The notes: generated from the letters alone by a model not told the origin. A stretch of DNA of 64,000 nt from Trematomus loennbergii (GCA_012861695.1 JAAOOA010000127.1:23250767-23314766); one strand, 5' to 3'. Shown: positions 11,421-23,699, counted from the first letter of the stretch. Translations and numbers: made by a program.

Positions 11421-12034
11421 TAATTAATCAGTGGTGAGCCGTCAGGGCCCTCTAGGCCCTCTCTGAGGGCCTACGATATTCTAAAAAATAATATTTGAAA
11501 ACATTAAAAAAAAGATTAATTAATTAAATTGTATTTAAAATAACATTTCCAAAGAAATAAATCCTTTGAATCTGCCTGTTCAGTTTCTGTTTGAATGTGA
11601 AGGGTTCAATGAAAGAAGCTCGTCTGGCCCTCTCTGCGAGTTACTCTGAAGATAGGAGCTGATTGGTGGTCCTGCTGTAAATTCACAGAGGGCCCGCTAT
11701 AGTAACTCAACGAGAGAGTAATGTCAAATGACAGTACAATTGACCAATCATCTCTTCCCTCTAAATGGGTGGGCTTTATTTTCGTGGACTTTATACACAT
11801 GCATCAACTTCACAGCGGGCGGAACTTGTCATAAAGTGGTGGTGCAGTGACGCGCCCTAAAACCCGGAAGTAAGCTGCGCTTGGGTTCCCTCGACAAAAA
11901 AGCAATGGGATTTCTCCATAGGGTTTTGGAAAATAGCTCGAAATAAGGTCTGTGGAAAACGAACCTGTTAGATAAATGCACGTTTTGTTCAGCCGGATAA
12001 TATCCACATGTCTACCCTACTTTTATAATTTTCT

Positions 12035-12080
12035 AATCATAAATCTAATCGATAGATTTATGATCGATAGATTTATGATT
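12035..12080. repeat. 15-bp tandem duplication within a hairpin
   Basis: The unit ATCGATAGATTTATG occurs twice in tandem (12048-12062 and 12063-12077). The preceding AATCATAAATCTA (12035-12047) is the exact reverse complement of TAGATTTATGATT (12068-12080), and 12 of its bases can also pair with 12053-12064. Two alternative hairpins are thus possible. The structure lies inside the hAT element, just upstream of its coding fragment. Confidence 0.85.
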
Positions 12081-12095
12081 AGCATAAGTTCGTTC

Positions 12096-12293
12096 ATGAT
12101 GGCTCATGTCAGCGATAGTGATGACATCGTTGCAAAATTATTAACCCAGTCATTTTCAAGATTGAGTTACAATGATAAACTGGAGTGGCAAAGGATCAGC
12201 TGCATGACCCCGCCATCAAGTGCTTCATCCAAAAGGACAGCAGGATGGACTTTGTGTTTAAGTGATTTGATCATCAAAGGTAGGCCGAAGTAA
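12096..12293 (+). pseudogene. hAT transposase-like 5' exon fragment
   Basis: Two ATGs at 12096 and 12099 open a frame reading MMAHVSDSDDIVAKLLTQSF, then SRLSYNDKLEWQR. By memory this resembles the N-terminal start of fish hAT-type transposases and their ZMYM-like relatives (pattern 'F..L.Y..KLE.'). That link is a recollection, not a search. A donor with good consensus (CAAAG|GTAGGC, intron from 12280) cuts the frame about 60 codons in, and the frame otherwise runs on to a stop ending at 12293. The acceptor after poly-T at 12491-12502 has almost no exon behind it. No zinc finger, catalytic DDE residues or dimerisation domain remains. The upstream in-frame ATG at 11976 is less likely as the start because it would put the hairpin in the coding region. 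Confidence 0.45.
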
Positions 12294-12560
12294 TTTTCAA
12301 TGTGGGCCGCCGTGCCGACTTAATTCATTTGTAATTGTTACTTGGCTGTGGGTGTCCTGTCATGATAGGTGTTTATATAAATGGTGTTGTTTTGTGTGGT
12401 AGATGGTCGCTGTCATTGATGCGTTTTGCACCCCGGGCCGTTGTTTTGATATTCCGCTGAAGTATACGCTGTGAAGGAATAACTTTTCCTTTTTTTTTTT
12501 AGGGAAGGGAGGGGTCAGAGGGCCTAGGTATAAAAGTCACGGCTCGCCACTGCAATTAAT

Positions 12561-13609
12561 GTTTTGCATAGAGAACCCATGTGACCTGCTACTGCATGTA
12601 ACGTAGAGGGGATGCTCTTATGGGGAAATAAATTGTCCAGCGGACCTGAGCGCACTGTCATCGCTGTGAAAAGGGCAATGACATTTCCAATAGACCATTC
12701 CACTTCAGCACTTTTAATGCATGTTAAGAGGATGGGTCTGGCAAATTAAAATCCATATCAATTACCTCTCGTCTACTGTGACTGTGTAAAGGGAGTAGTG
12801 TTTTAAAGTAAAATATAAATCATTAGCTCTGCATCATCAAAAAAGCATTACGGGTGGCTCTAGGGCAACTAAAGACAGTTTTGGCAAAATATAGACATAT
12901 ATATACTGTAGTTCCAAAATCAATACGGAGTGCCAGGTACCAACACAAATCAAACAATTTATTTTATAAGAAACTCTCATTACCTTTCAGGTGTCAACAC
13001 TTGATGCATCACACACTCACAAGCTTTCAAAATCCCCTCTAGCACCGTTGTTTAAAATAAAATGTATCAAACATCTTTATTTTTCAGAGATCTCCCGTTC
13101 TGTTCTGATCCCTCTAACCGAATGTTGCATTGACTCATGTCTTGCTTTTCTGGAGAGCTTCCACACAATAAAGCCGTGTGTGCGTCTTGCGTATCACATC
13201 TAAGATAGCATATCACAATGAGTGGGCTGCGGGGCCTCCCTCATCCACAACAGATACTACTGTTGTTGTTTTCCTTCCTCGCTGGCAGTGACAGAGTGGA
13301 GCACTCCAAGTTTGCATCAAGCAAGTCTGAGCCATTTGAGAATGTTGATTGCAACGCCGTGCCTTCTGCTGATGCAATCCTCTGAGACCGAGGCCTCTTA
13401 ACTAAAACATCACGGTAAAATGCACGTTTCAATATTTTTTGTAATAGACTCAGACATATGTTTGGCTAACTAGAATCATGTCACACATTTGAAGGCTGGT
13501 TTTGTTTTATTTTCTTGGACTTTGTTCATTGTTGGGCTTTGTTTATGGCTTCAGAAATGTGAATCAAACATAGACATCCTCATGTTGACTCTTGACTAAT
13601 CTTTGATGT
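12561..13609. other. non-coding stretch with a motif-rich block
   Basis: From about 12590 to 12800 the sequence is complex and motif-rich ('gggaaataaattgtcc', 'cacttttaatgcatg', 'gcaaattaaaatcc', 'atatcaattacc'), a weak candidate for conserved regulatory DNA. The remainder to 13609 shows no exon or repeat. Confidence 0.35.
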
Positions 13610-14289
13610 CAGCGATGGAAGAAGTGTTCAGATCTTAAGTAAAAATACCAATACCACAATGAATTTAACTTCTAAAAACATACACACAACACATATATAT
13701 ATATACACAAATAAAATAGAAGCTGATTAATAAAATGTTGTCCATCAACAAAAGGTCCCAGTTAGCTGCAAAACATCATCTTATTAATTCCAAGACTGTT
13801 AATACTGCTGCATCAGTGCATTAGCAGCATTTTAGTTAAGATAGAGATAGTTTTACTAGCTTAACTTTATGTTCATTTGTCCTGTCCTTAAAAACGGAAT
13901 ACATCTGTAGGGCCCTGAAACTAATGCCAGGCATATTTGTAATAATTTAAAAGGAATTTTCTCTAATCTTTGCTTTTTTAATGAAATATTGGATCATATT
14001 ATTGCTTTGGGTCTCAACTGATATTTGAATAAAACCACCAAGAGGCCCAGAGTCTTAAGCTAAAAAGGTCTGGAACGACGTGTTGAATCTACAATAATGC
14101 CCTTCATTTTATATGTTTATTTCTTTAAATGTAAAATCATAAAAAATGTAGTTAACCAAAAAAAATTATATATATATATCCTCTGAAATATAGTGGAATA
14201 AAAGAATAAAGCAGTGTAAAATACTCAATTAAAGTTTCTCAAATGTGTACCTATACTCGAGTTAATGTACTTAGTCACTTTACACCACT
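13610..14289. mobile_element. MITE family D, old hAT-like element
   Basis: The left end CAGCGATGGAAGAAGTGTTC with 'cagatcttaagtaaaaatac' after it, and the right end 'gttaatgtacttagtcactt' then 'tacaccact', recall a common teleost element whose ends read CAGTGGTGGAAGAAGT and its complement. The right part also has the expected 'tgaaatatagtggaataaaa' and 'cagtgtaaaatactcaatta' order. Decay is heavy: the terminal repeat is imperfect and I could not find an 8-bp target duplication. The interior is AT-rich with a short TA run near 13694-13705. No coding sequence. Confidence 0.6.
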
Positions 14290-16139
14290 TGCTTGTTGTA
14301 TATATAGTGTGACTAAATATGGAAAAGTCAATGAATGGCGACTTGACCAAAGAAAGAAAAAAATGACCAAAAGCCAAGCAGGAGTGAAAGCACACATGAC
14401 TACCGCAAATTACTTTGTGTCGTTAGAACGCGATTTGGTAGAATAATTGGACATTCTTGCAAATTACAGAAAATTGGGTGTCTGTGCTTAATGAGAAGAG
14501 GCAAACAATAGTTCTTGGCAATTTGGGAGCCATCATCACAGTGAGGGAAAATATATAGAAAAGTCTGGCAGTCAATTGACCCTGCACATTTCAAACCCCC
14601 ACACATGACCAACCACGGGCTTTCAATTCACAATTCCAACCAATTATACTTGCAGGGAAAGCGCCTACCATACAATAGATAGTCCAAGTCCAATTTCTCT
14701 CGCCCTATCTTACCACCCACTTTTCTCAGTACGATGCATTTCAGGCCATCAGACAAGGCTGGGGCAAAGTGCATATTTGAAAGAATTTGCTGTGATGGGA
14801 AAAAGAAACAGTCGGAAGCAGAAGTAAGTCAATAGCTATTTCACTCCCTTTGATCAGGAGGAATGATGGATTAGTGAGGATTTTCCAGAAGTTTTCACTT
14901 AATTCTCATACATTTGTATAAACCCACCAGTAAGCGTTACAGCAAGCCTACTCCCAAGGTCAGATTAGACTACATGCCCCCACTACAGCAGCTTTTTTGC
15001 CTTGGACTAAATGTCTTCACAGTATTAGTTCCATAACAGTGGGTCTGTTTTGCTTTCAGTTCACAAGAAAAGAAGGATAAAAAGAATCCATTTATCTTTG
15101 GATATAGTCCCATTCCTTTCCCCTGATGGATGCCGCCGCAATGAACAAAGCAGGGCAACTTTTCCAATGTGTGCCAGGTGAGGATTTCTACGAGAGAATC
15201 AGAAAGAGTGACAGGCAAAACATTTCTGCAGGCGGGTTAACTATTGAGAACCGTTGTGTTTTCTGTCTACAACAACCCTCCAGCATCTTTTGAACTTTAA
15301 GTGTCACATCTCTAGAAACAATTTGAGATTGTGTTGGGAATGTGTTTGTGTGTGTGAGTGCACGTTTGTCCTCTGAGGGAGAGTATTACGTCTATGGGGG
15401 TGGACTGATGAGACAGGCACGCAGACTCAGTTTTTTTGTCGTCAATCACCTGCGCGTACAGTAAATGATTTTTCAACAAGCCCCAGGGTGATGGATAATC
15501 AGAACGAAAGGGTGGGCTGAGTACTCCTCTCCTAGTTTTTCAATGGACGCAGAGGTAAGGTCCCTACTTCACCTCACTCTTGTTGTGCTGTGCACGTTTT
15601 TCCATTTGGGCGCTAACGTTAAACGTAGCGCCCTGGGCCAAAGCGATGATGGATTTCCCCTCCTGGCAGCTTCCCTTATTTCAAAGGAGCACTCAGGATG
15701 AGGGAGGGGGAGGTAAAGGGGGGGGGGATGTCTGGGGACAGAAGCCCCATGTCGAATGAGATGCTGCCAAATGGAGCTTCCACAGCTCTTTATCAGGGCC
15801 GGTGGTCCTGGAGGGGCGGCTGCTTCAGGCAAATGCTAAAAACTGCAAGCCAGGCAACACATCTGTGCAGCTGGGTTCCCTCTGTGGCATGAAACATACA
15901 AACCCTCCAGCAAGTAGAGGCATGCGAGGCAGGGACAAAGACAGAAATACAGAGGGAAAACAAAGACAGACAGACACAGAGGAAAGTGGGGGGTATGTGA
16001 GGCTTCTGACTTCAAATACTGAAACCAAAACTTTCTCTCCCCTGAAACCAAAAAGCAGCCCTCCAATGGAGAAGGCGCCAAAAGAAATGCAAGGCAAATA
16101 TCCATTGTAATTCTCCCTCTGCAATCATTCTTCTTGTCT
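14290..16139. other. unique non-coding stretch
   Basis: A G10 run lies at 15718-15727 beside purine-rich sequence. CpG is slightly more frequent at 15590-15650 ('gggcgctaacgttaaacgta') but too little for an island. Overlapping frames of 87-116 codons at 15569-16186 on both strands show no domain. Confidence 0.4.
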
Positions 16140-16330
16140 CTCTCCAGCTGTATTGCTATTTTCGTTCTGGCATAATTAAGGCCCACTGTTTATATTCTCG
16201 ATCGTCAATTAAGATGATTCACGGTCTGGCGGCGAGACTTCTTAACTTGATGGTATTGTTGTCGCAGCATCTCTGTCTCACTGTTGATTCATAGAAGGAA
16301 TTTATGCTGTTGTTTACCTCCCTTCATCAA
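16140..16330. promoter_or_regulatory. candidate conserved regulatory element
   Basis: Complex sequence with 'ggcataattaaggccc', 'cgatcgtcaattaagatg' and 'gttgattcatag', including two close TAATT/AATTA cores and no simple repeat. Motif-based inference only. Confidence 0.28.
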
Positions 16331-16378
16331 CCATGTTCCGTTTTCATCAAAACCTTTTTTAAATGTAGTTTTTTTATG

Positions 16379-16600
16379 TTTTATGTTTATTAAGGATCCC
16401 CATTAGCTTTTGCTCTTGACAAAAGCTACTCTTCCTGGGGTCCGACACTTAAAACAATACAACAATTTGGCTGGGGCTGCTCCCCAAAACTATGCATTGA
16501 ACATAAAAGCTAAATTGCAAGAAGATTCCCCACACACGCTTTTGATGTTGACATCATTTTCATGTAGAATTACCTTCAGACAAAGAAAAAACATTTACTT
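16379..16600 (-). repeat. LINE-like 3' tail fragment (reverse orientation)
   Basis: The order 'tttattaaggatccccatta', 'gcttttgctcttgac', 'aaaagctactcttcctgggg' and 'tccgac' is one I recall as the 3' tail of a common teleost non-LTR retrotransposon, usually seen in this reverse orientation. It holds a perfect 8-bp hairpin, AGCTTTTG (16405-16412) with CAAAAGCT (16420-16427). The inner boundary is uncertain. The 133-codon frame at 16410-16811 runs through it without reverse-transcriptase motifs and is not claimed as a gene. Confidence 0.55.
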
Positions 16601-16819
16601 AATTCTTTTTCTTACTGGAAAATTCCACATGGAGCCAAAGCTAGCAAAGGGCCCAGGCCAGAGTCAAGCCTTACTTATGGCAATAAGGCTTGTAATCCTC
16701 AGGCAGCTGCAGCAAACTCCTGGGGAGACTTTCCATAAGGTTGTTTCTGCACGTCCGCGTTATGCACACTGCACAAACACAGCTTGCTTTTTATGTCTTT
16801 GTGATGTCTGAATTACTTG

Positions 16820-17240
16820 AAGCCCATATTTCAACAGCTTACACCAAGACAGTGCCAGAAATTGTGATGACCTAATTTGTATGACCAATTTTAATAAATC
16901 AGTCTCATTTTAAGGCAGCCACTTTCTCCATATTGTACTTGTTTGCCTCTCTGTCTCTCCCACGCATTCATGATGCATTGATTTATTAGTAATTACTTAG
17001 TGACAGGGTTTTTGTCATTGTGGCACGACTGTAAGCAGCAACAATTTTCAGCTTGTTCATTATAAGCAAAGAAATAATATGATGGGGCATATTATTACAG
17101 TGTTCTCTGTAGCAAGAACAACCTGCTTATTACCCATGTATCCAATACCGTCTTGTATAATGTGAAGTGTGACCTTAAGTTTTATCACGGCAATCATGAC
17201 CCTGTCCAGGATTTCCATTAAAGAATATCTGTCTCATTAC
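16820..17240. promoter_or_regulatory. candidate conserved regulatory element
   Basis: A long complex AT-rich block with 'gacctaatttgtatgacc', 'tttattagtaattactta', 'gttcattataagc' and 'catattattacagtg'. There is no simple repeat and no frame of note. The density of homeodomain cores is the only support. Confidence 0.27.
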
Positions 17241-17497
17241 ATTATGGAATGCAATCTGTGCAGGGTGAGATAAAGTGTTACCAGGTCACACACTCAATAT
17301 CTCATCGTTATGTAACAATGGGGAGTGTGTCCATCTCTCTCCACACACATGCTCACATGTGCACACACACACTCTCTCTCTCTCCCTATGGATCGAACTG
17401 GCAGCCTTCTCATAAATTTACAACACAAACATACAAACACAAACTGCAGCCGCGGCAGATAGGAATGGGGATTGGAGAGACTTGCTGAAAATCAAAA

Positions 17498-17525
17498 GGT
17501 CCAACAGAGAGGGTCCAACAGAGAG
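17498..17525. repeat. 14-bp tandem duplication
   Basis: GGTCCAACAGAGAG occurs twice, perfectly and in tandem (17498-17511 and 17512-17525). The perfect identity suggests a recent replication slip. The surrounding 17241-17815 stretch otherwise holds only a CA/CT-rich patch near 17340-17390. Confidence 0.9.
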
Positions 17526-17809
17526 TTTTCACAATGCCTTTCATTTCTTCTTTTTTCCATCTTATTACAGTGCACTTATAATACTAATGGACGGTGTTCG
17601 CACAGCCAGGCAGCACTAAGGATTTTGAGAAAGGGAAACTAAATACACTAAAAGATACAAGCAGGGCGAACAGGCCTTGGAGGTTTTATTCAGGGGCATT
17701 CCTGTATACCGTTACATTTGAAAACATTATTTATGAGAACAATTTCCCTCACAGTGTCTAGGGCAAAACTGTAACAGCACTTAACATCCCTCTCCATCTT
17801 TAGAAAGGA

Positions 17810-18080
17810 ATTGTCATGCAAATGGTCGATTTCTCATGTGCTGCCCATGAACAATCCCACTCTAACGCTACCCGGCAAATCACTTAATGCGCCAGGGAAA
17901 TGGGCATTGCTGCCTCGTCTTACAGCGCCTCAGAGATGGAGTAGGAGATTGTCACTGTGTAATTCCACTTCATGCTCTGTGCCAGTAAAATCCTCCCTCA
18001 AACATTTTAGCCATGATTTAGGGATAATAAAAAGAAAAACAAACCCCCCTCTCTTTCGGCTTTTTATCCATTTATTGTGA
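17810..18080. promoter_or_regulatory. candidate regulatory element with POU octamer
   Basis: A second perfect octamer ATGCAAAT lies at 17816-17823. It is followed by 'gaacaatccc', 'cacttaatgcgcc', 'gtgtaattccac' and 'gggataataaaaag'. Complex sequence. The 89-codon frame across it has no domain. Regulatory function is inference. Confidence 0.3.
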
Positions 18081-21000
18081 AATTATTTTTAGCTTTAGAA
18101 ATCCACGAGAATGAGAAACAGAGAGACAGGAAGAGGCAGAGAGTATGCTTCCCACAATGCCAGTGGATTATTGGCAGCTTGCAAAATCCCATCAGAAAGG
18201 ATGGGGTAGAAACAGATCAGTCTGTGTTACATGGAAGAAAAAGAGCTGCCGCACATTGTATCGTTGTGGCCTGCTGTGTCGCCCTCCTCGCCACACTTCT
18301 TCTCATCTCTTCTCTCTTAGCGCCGGGCCACTCCCGGGGAATTAACCCTGCAGTCATTATGTTGGTGAGGGTCACTGGATCTGTGGTATGTGTGGAAACA
18401 CCAGTAGTGCTCTGGCTTCAGTGCTCCGCCTCAGGCGTCCTGCCTCCCTCCACACACAGACCCAAAACTGAGCAGTGTCACGTACATGGAGAATACCCGC
18501 ACAGCTCGGCATGTTGCCCAGTCACTAGTCAGCCTGCTTAATAAGGACAGCAAATAGTCCCTGCAGCACTAAAGGCACAATAATAGAAGCCATGATATTC
18601 TCTCTGAAGCTGTAGCTGGAGTCTAACTGCCTCTGTGTCCAAGCAGAGGGCTCAGGGTTCAGAAGGCTAAATGCACACGCTCCATTTGAATTAGAGCTGG
18701 ATTCATTGAGGTGACAGGGCTCGTTTTCAGCAGCAGCCACCAGGGAGACGCCAGCCAGGCTATCTCCTCAACCAGCACCACATTGACGTGCCACAGGTAA
18801 AATGCCGGTCCAAATAATGAGTGTGATGAGAGTAGGCAGGGCAAACAATGGCTCGAGGAGGCCCCTGTAAACGTTGGTATCACTTTTTAATTGCCACTGT
18901 TCTCAGTTGTGCTTGGCTGAATGCAGAGGAGGGGTCTTTTCTGTCATCCTCAAACTGAGGTGTGCTATCCTATTACACACAACTGCACCAAGCCTTCCAC
19001 ACCTTTTACTTGAAACTCAAACAGATGGAAGAATAACCCATTTTAACACCCGCCATGAAATGTCTTTCAATATACGGCCTGCCCATAGCAATTTTCCCTC
19101 CTCCTACTTCCACTAAGGTGGCGAGATGAGCAAACAGACATTCAGGCACACACTCACGCCCGGGGGCATCATTATCCCAGACACAAGAGTTGTCGCCAAA
19201 CGTAATGGAGCTCTGGGTCTACCTGGCCCATGGCAGCCTCTACTTTCTTATATTGAAATGGTAGGAAAGGGATAAGACTGAAGAGTGTTTATATAGGAAG
19301 AAAAAAAACCGCTGCCAGGGGCTTTGCTGTGGGATTATGAGAATTGGAAAAGAGTCCGAATAAGCAGGGAGGGTTGAAGGGGAGCAGGGCTGCTGTTGGT
19401 ATTTTCCCCCCCGGTTTTGGCTGGTTCTGGACCGTGCAGGGCTGGGTTATAAAGGGTTGGGTCAGGGTTTTGCTGCCAGTTCCCAGAACACAAGGCCCCT
19501 TTTTTCTCCTGCCAATTACAACCAGATGTGCCGGGACTTGTTTTAAGAATTCCAATCCCGCACTCAGTCTTGCTTTTAGCTCCCAGCGAGTCATACGAGT
19601 AACAGCGCACTCTCTCTCACTCACACACACACACACTGCAAAACTTGGTGCAACACATTCTGACAAAGGTATACGCACACACACACACACTATTCTGTGA
19701 CAGGCATGCACACAAACACAGCCTGGCTGAGGCACTGTAATCACAGGGGCCCAAAAGGAATCCCAGAGCAGGAATGGGCTCCAATAACATGGTTTTCAAC
19801 AGTGGGCGCTTGTCTCATTCACCCATTCCCCCAGGACATGTAGTTTGAGGAGATTCAACCTGACATGACTGAGAGATTTACGAGGGGAAGATCGAGGCGT
19901 ATTTTCACATACATCCCCGGCCTTATCAATTACAGACCTGACAGGTGTCTTCACCCTAAATATTTTCAACAGGTATCCTCCCAGCCTTACAATGCAGAAA
20001 TACAATGTAGTGCTCTAAGCTGCTTAGGTATGAGTGTGCCTGTGGGCATATTTCAATCTTTGAGTGCCACTGGAATGTTTTTCCTTTAAAACACAGAGTT
20101 CACAAATGCATGCCCTCAGGCAACATGAAGACTTGATGCTAATGATAACAACACAAAAGCACTGAGATCATTTAACAAGGCAACTGTGCTGCAGCGGTTT
20201 GTGTATAAATGTGAAGTTTGGAGGGGGGTCATGTGTTGTATGTGCAATTAACTATTCATTATATAAAACTGATTAAGGAATTATTCATCCATGCAGGTTA
20301 TGTGAATAAGTATTAACAGCTCCTTAACCTTCTTTCTCCTTCCTCCTGTGCTCTGGAGGATCTGGTCTCTCCTCTCTATATGTTCTCTGCTATGGATCCA
20401 CCTCCAGCAAGACTATCAGCGAGTACCATCTGTTCCCTGCAGCAAGTGTAAATTGAGCTGCTTGAAAGTTGTCCGATATCGATCGTAGCCACATTAATTT
20501 CATAACGCCACAAACAGTGTGTGTGTGTGTCACTGTTTGCAATCACATCTTGGGATCTTTGCGACCGGTCAAACCCGAAGATGCCATTGCTCCAGATCTG
20601 CATTGAGGGTGTCTGCTCTGCAGGAAATGCACCTCTAATATCAGAGCTGCACGATGGCTGGTGTGTTATATATAACTTCAGTTCTCACAGTTAATAACTT
20701 TAAGGTGTTGGCATAATATTAAAACATCTCAGAATATCTGTTATACCAATGAAGGCAGTTCACCAATTAGAGAGAAATGACCTGAAGTTTAATTTGAACT
20801 ATAATTAACATGTGAGTACCTTCACTTAAGTATTAATGGATGTGATGAGTTCCTGTTTTGGTTATATTAATAAACATGAGGCGCTAGAGTCCTGCGATAA
20901 AAATACTGCTGTGGTGTTAATTATCAGGATAGGAACACAAATAAAAATTCTCATACATGAGCTACCATTTTCTTAAACAAATTGGGTACTCGACTTTAAG

Positions 21001-22669
21001 AGATCGTTCCCGTCTGACAAAATAAGTGATTTATAAATAATTGTAAAATACTGTAATCCCACTAGTTAGCTGACAGAGAGCAACTTGCATGTCAGAACAG
21101 GCAGGTATCAGAGGATCTTTGTGGCAGTCTGTGCCCCAGAATGAGCACACAATTTGATATATTATGCATATCATTAGTTCATAAACACATAAGGGCAGAA
21201 CCGTAGAAATGTTGTATCCAGGCCTTTTTATTGCCCTTGACTGGATTAACTTTGCTGTTTGTATTGCACTGCACATTGTACACAAAGCAACAAGTCTGCA
21301 AACAATGAGCAAACTAGAAAGGCACTCTGCAAAAGTATTTGTGTGTCCACTGTAAAAGTAAGAGCCTGTTTTTGGAATACCTTTGCCTTACTTCAAGTGT
21401 TGTTTTTAATGTGAATGTTTTACCAGATGGTGTCAGGGGATGAAAGGTTGGTCAAAATGATTATAAATCATTCTCTTGGGGCTGTGAAAATCCATACCAA
21501 TTTAATGGAAAACTAGCCAGAAGCTGACACGGACAAGCAGGCAGACTGACCAACCCTTGCCATCTCTAAGCCGTGCTGTGAGCATGATGAAAAAAACAAT
21601 AACAAGAGCAACAGAAAACCCTTACAAATGCATCCAACACATTCATGTCATGTATTAGTGCCTTGGAAATCCCTGAGGATCTCACCCATGACGAGCTTAA
21701 CATGTTGCAACAACACAAGGTGCCACAGTGCAAACCAGACGCGGGGCAAGATCAATCAGATGTGTTGGTGGTGTTTAAGTGGTGTCTTCACAATTGTTAG
21801 ATGATGCGTATACCTCTCTATACACATCAAGCTGTCTTTAAATAGGCTCCAAGCCAACTGCTCTCTTTATGTTTACCGTTATCAAAACTAGCTGATAATT
21901 TCACGCATAGGGGGAACGATGCTGGATAAGACCTGCATATCACACAACTTCATTTCAAGTTCAACTCATTATGGTGCCTTGTTTCAGATCCAATCTGCCT
22001 GTTTCAGAGATTTTAAAGTCACAGTTCAAATGAGGCAATCTCGCTTCAAACACACCAGATATGAGTATCCAAAGAAATTATTGTCAGCAACTAATATGCA
22101 CCCAGATATTAAGTTAAATGAAAACACACTGAGAGGATTTCAGTGAGCCGAGTCATCAGCAGTCATCTTAGGAACAGCGTTGTTAGACAGCAAAAATACA
22201 TAGACCACTTTACAGCCAGATGCTTCAAGCACATTAAGGCATAATCTCTTCGGGGTTACATAGGGAACCAAAGAGAGCGCAGACTGGTTACCGAGGGGGT
22301 TGGAGGGCGCGAGATGAGTGGGAGTGGAGTGCGTGCCCCGCAGGCTTCTCTTTAGTAGATGGTCTATCGTGGTCGACTGTACAGATCGGTGGATCAGGTC
22401 AATAGATCATTAAGCAATCCCTATGCTCCAGAAATAACACAGGGATCAGAGTGGAGATAAGAGGCTGGATCGATGCTGGATGGACGGGAGGATGGAGCGG
22501 CAGACGGAGGCTGGAACAGGATGGATGGCTCTGGGTCTGCCACGTGTCTTAATGCAATATTTTAAAGGGTCGGTTCCCACAAATTTCTTTAAAGATTTTC
22601 TCACTAAGCTGTTGTGGGAACAAGTCATTTATCATTTTATCTCGATTTCTGAATCCAACCTAATATGAT
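18081..22669. other. long unique non-coding stretch
   Basis: Contains (AC)-rich patches at 19621-19637 and 19676-19690, a short GT run near 20519-20530 and a purine-rich patch near 18110-18145. Frames of up to 154 codons (18077-18541 plus, 19289-19744 minus) lie over CA/GT or GA tracts or overlap in several frames, and show no family resemblance. No RNA gene or transposable element was recognised. Confidence 0.4.
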
Positions 22670-22910
22670 TCTAAGGTTTTATTGTCATATGCACAAAGCT
22701 AAAGTGTAGAAATGGCAATTACATTTTTCTGACCTAAGCTCCTCCAACAATGCAACATATGTAATAAAATACAAAAATACAAAATAAAAAGCAGTGCAAA
22801 AAGTCTATACACATGTCAATAGAATATGGGATATGTACAAAACAGAATATGAAATTAAATAATGTAAATTAAGATGATGGAGGTAAAGTGGGGTCATATT
22901 GACAGGGTCT
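22670..22910 (-). repeat. LINE-like 3' tail fragment
   Basis: The order 'ttttattgtcatatgcacaa', 'gtgtagaaatggcaattaca', then A-rich 'aaaatacaaaaatacaaaat' with 'gcagtgcaaaaagtctatac', recalls the reverse-oriented tail of a widespread fish retroelement. No coding part is attached. It directly precedes MITE B copy 1, making this a composite transposable-element cluster. Confidence 0.5.
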
Positions 22911-22947
22911 TGTTCTATATTAAACCATAATCTGCAGGAATGTCCTC

Positions 22948-23698
22948 TAATGGCGCATTCCCACTGCAGCGCGTAGCACGGTTTAAGCGTGCCGTGCCAA
23001 ACCGGCCCGTTTTTTGTTGCGTTTCCACTAGGGGTAGTTCCGGCTAACGGGTACTGTTTCACAATTTTTTCTGGCACTCCAAAATCCAGGTTCTTTCCGG
23101 GCCAACAACCGGGCTGAATATGCTAAACTAGAGAGAGAATCGCTGGCAAGGGGATTACAACTATACAAAATGAACATATTTTACCTTGATTTCATTGTAA
23201 TACACGTTTCAAAATGATGCCGAAGTAACAACATACTGATACCGGTTAGTAAAAACCATGAATTAATGCTTTGACAAGTCTGCAGACAGACGGCAGGCGA
23301 AAAACTTTTAAAATGCGTGTTTTCTGAATGGAGATCGGCTAAGCTAACGCAGTATATGCTCCGACCATCCACACTCACAGCAACGGCCTATACAGACATA
23401 AATAAACAGCGACTGTATTCGCCATGACACAGACAGTCTGTGGTTTGTACTTGTTTCACTTTTGTCTAGTTTCTGTGAGCTTGAGCTGTGAGCTCTGAGT
23501 GCTAACAGCTAACGGCTGATGTTGGTTTTGTGGTTCGCATTGAAGATGACGTCACGGCTCTGCCTACACTGCGTTACTATAGTTACTGCCCCAGCTACTA
23601 AACTGTAATGGAAACGCAGCATAAAGTGAGCCTGGCCTACCAAGGCCTTACTATACCGTACTAAGCCGTGCGAGGCCCTGCAGTGGAAAGCGCCATAA
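22948..23698 (+). mobile_element. MITE family B, copy 1 (TAA-flanked)
   Basis: The element body is 22951-23695 (745 bp), with TAA on both sides (22948-22950 and 23696-23698). It starts TGGCGCATTCCCACTGCAG and ends CTGCAGTGGAAAGCGCCA, an inverted repeat of about 18 bp. A 3-bp TAA duplication is what PIF/Harbinger transposases make, so that superfamily is the best guess. An inner pair repeats the terminal motif: 'tgcgtttccacta' on the left and 'taatggaaacgca' on the right. A full CRE palindrome TGACGTCA lies at 23547-23554. It encodes no transposase. The copy at 54253-55005 is in the opposite orientation. Confidence 0.88.
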
Positions 23699-23699
23699 C

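Larger units (their letters stand above)
11421..12560 (+). mobile_element. hAT-type DNA transposon, internally deleted
   Basis: The element body is 11429-12552 (1124 bp). It starts CAGTGGTGAGCCGT and ends ACGGCTCGCCACTG, a 14-bp inverted repeat with one mismatch, with the CAGTG/CACTG ends typical of many hAT elements. The 8-bp flanks TAATTAAT (11421-11428) and CAATTAAT (12553-12560) match at 7 of 8 positions, as expected for an hAT target duplication with one later mutation. Inside are a short coding fragment (12096-12293), a good donor (12280) and an acceptor after a poly-T tract (AG at 12501-12502), then only about 50 bp to the end. The main transposase exon is therefore missing and the copy should be non-autonomous. 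Confidence 0.85.
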
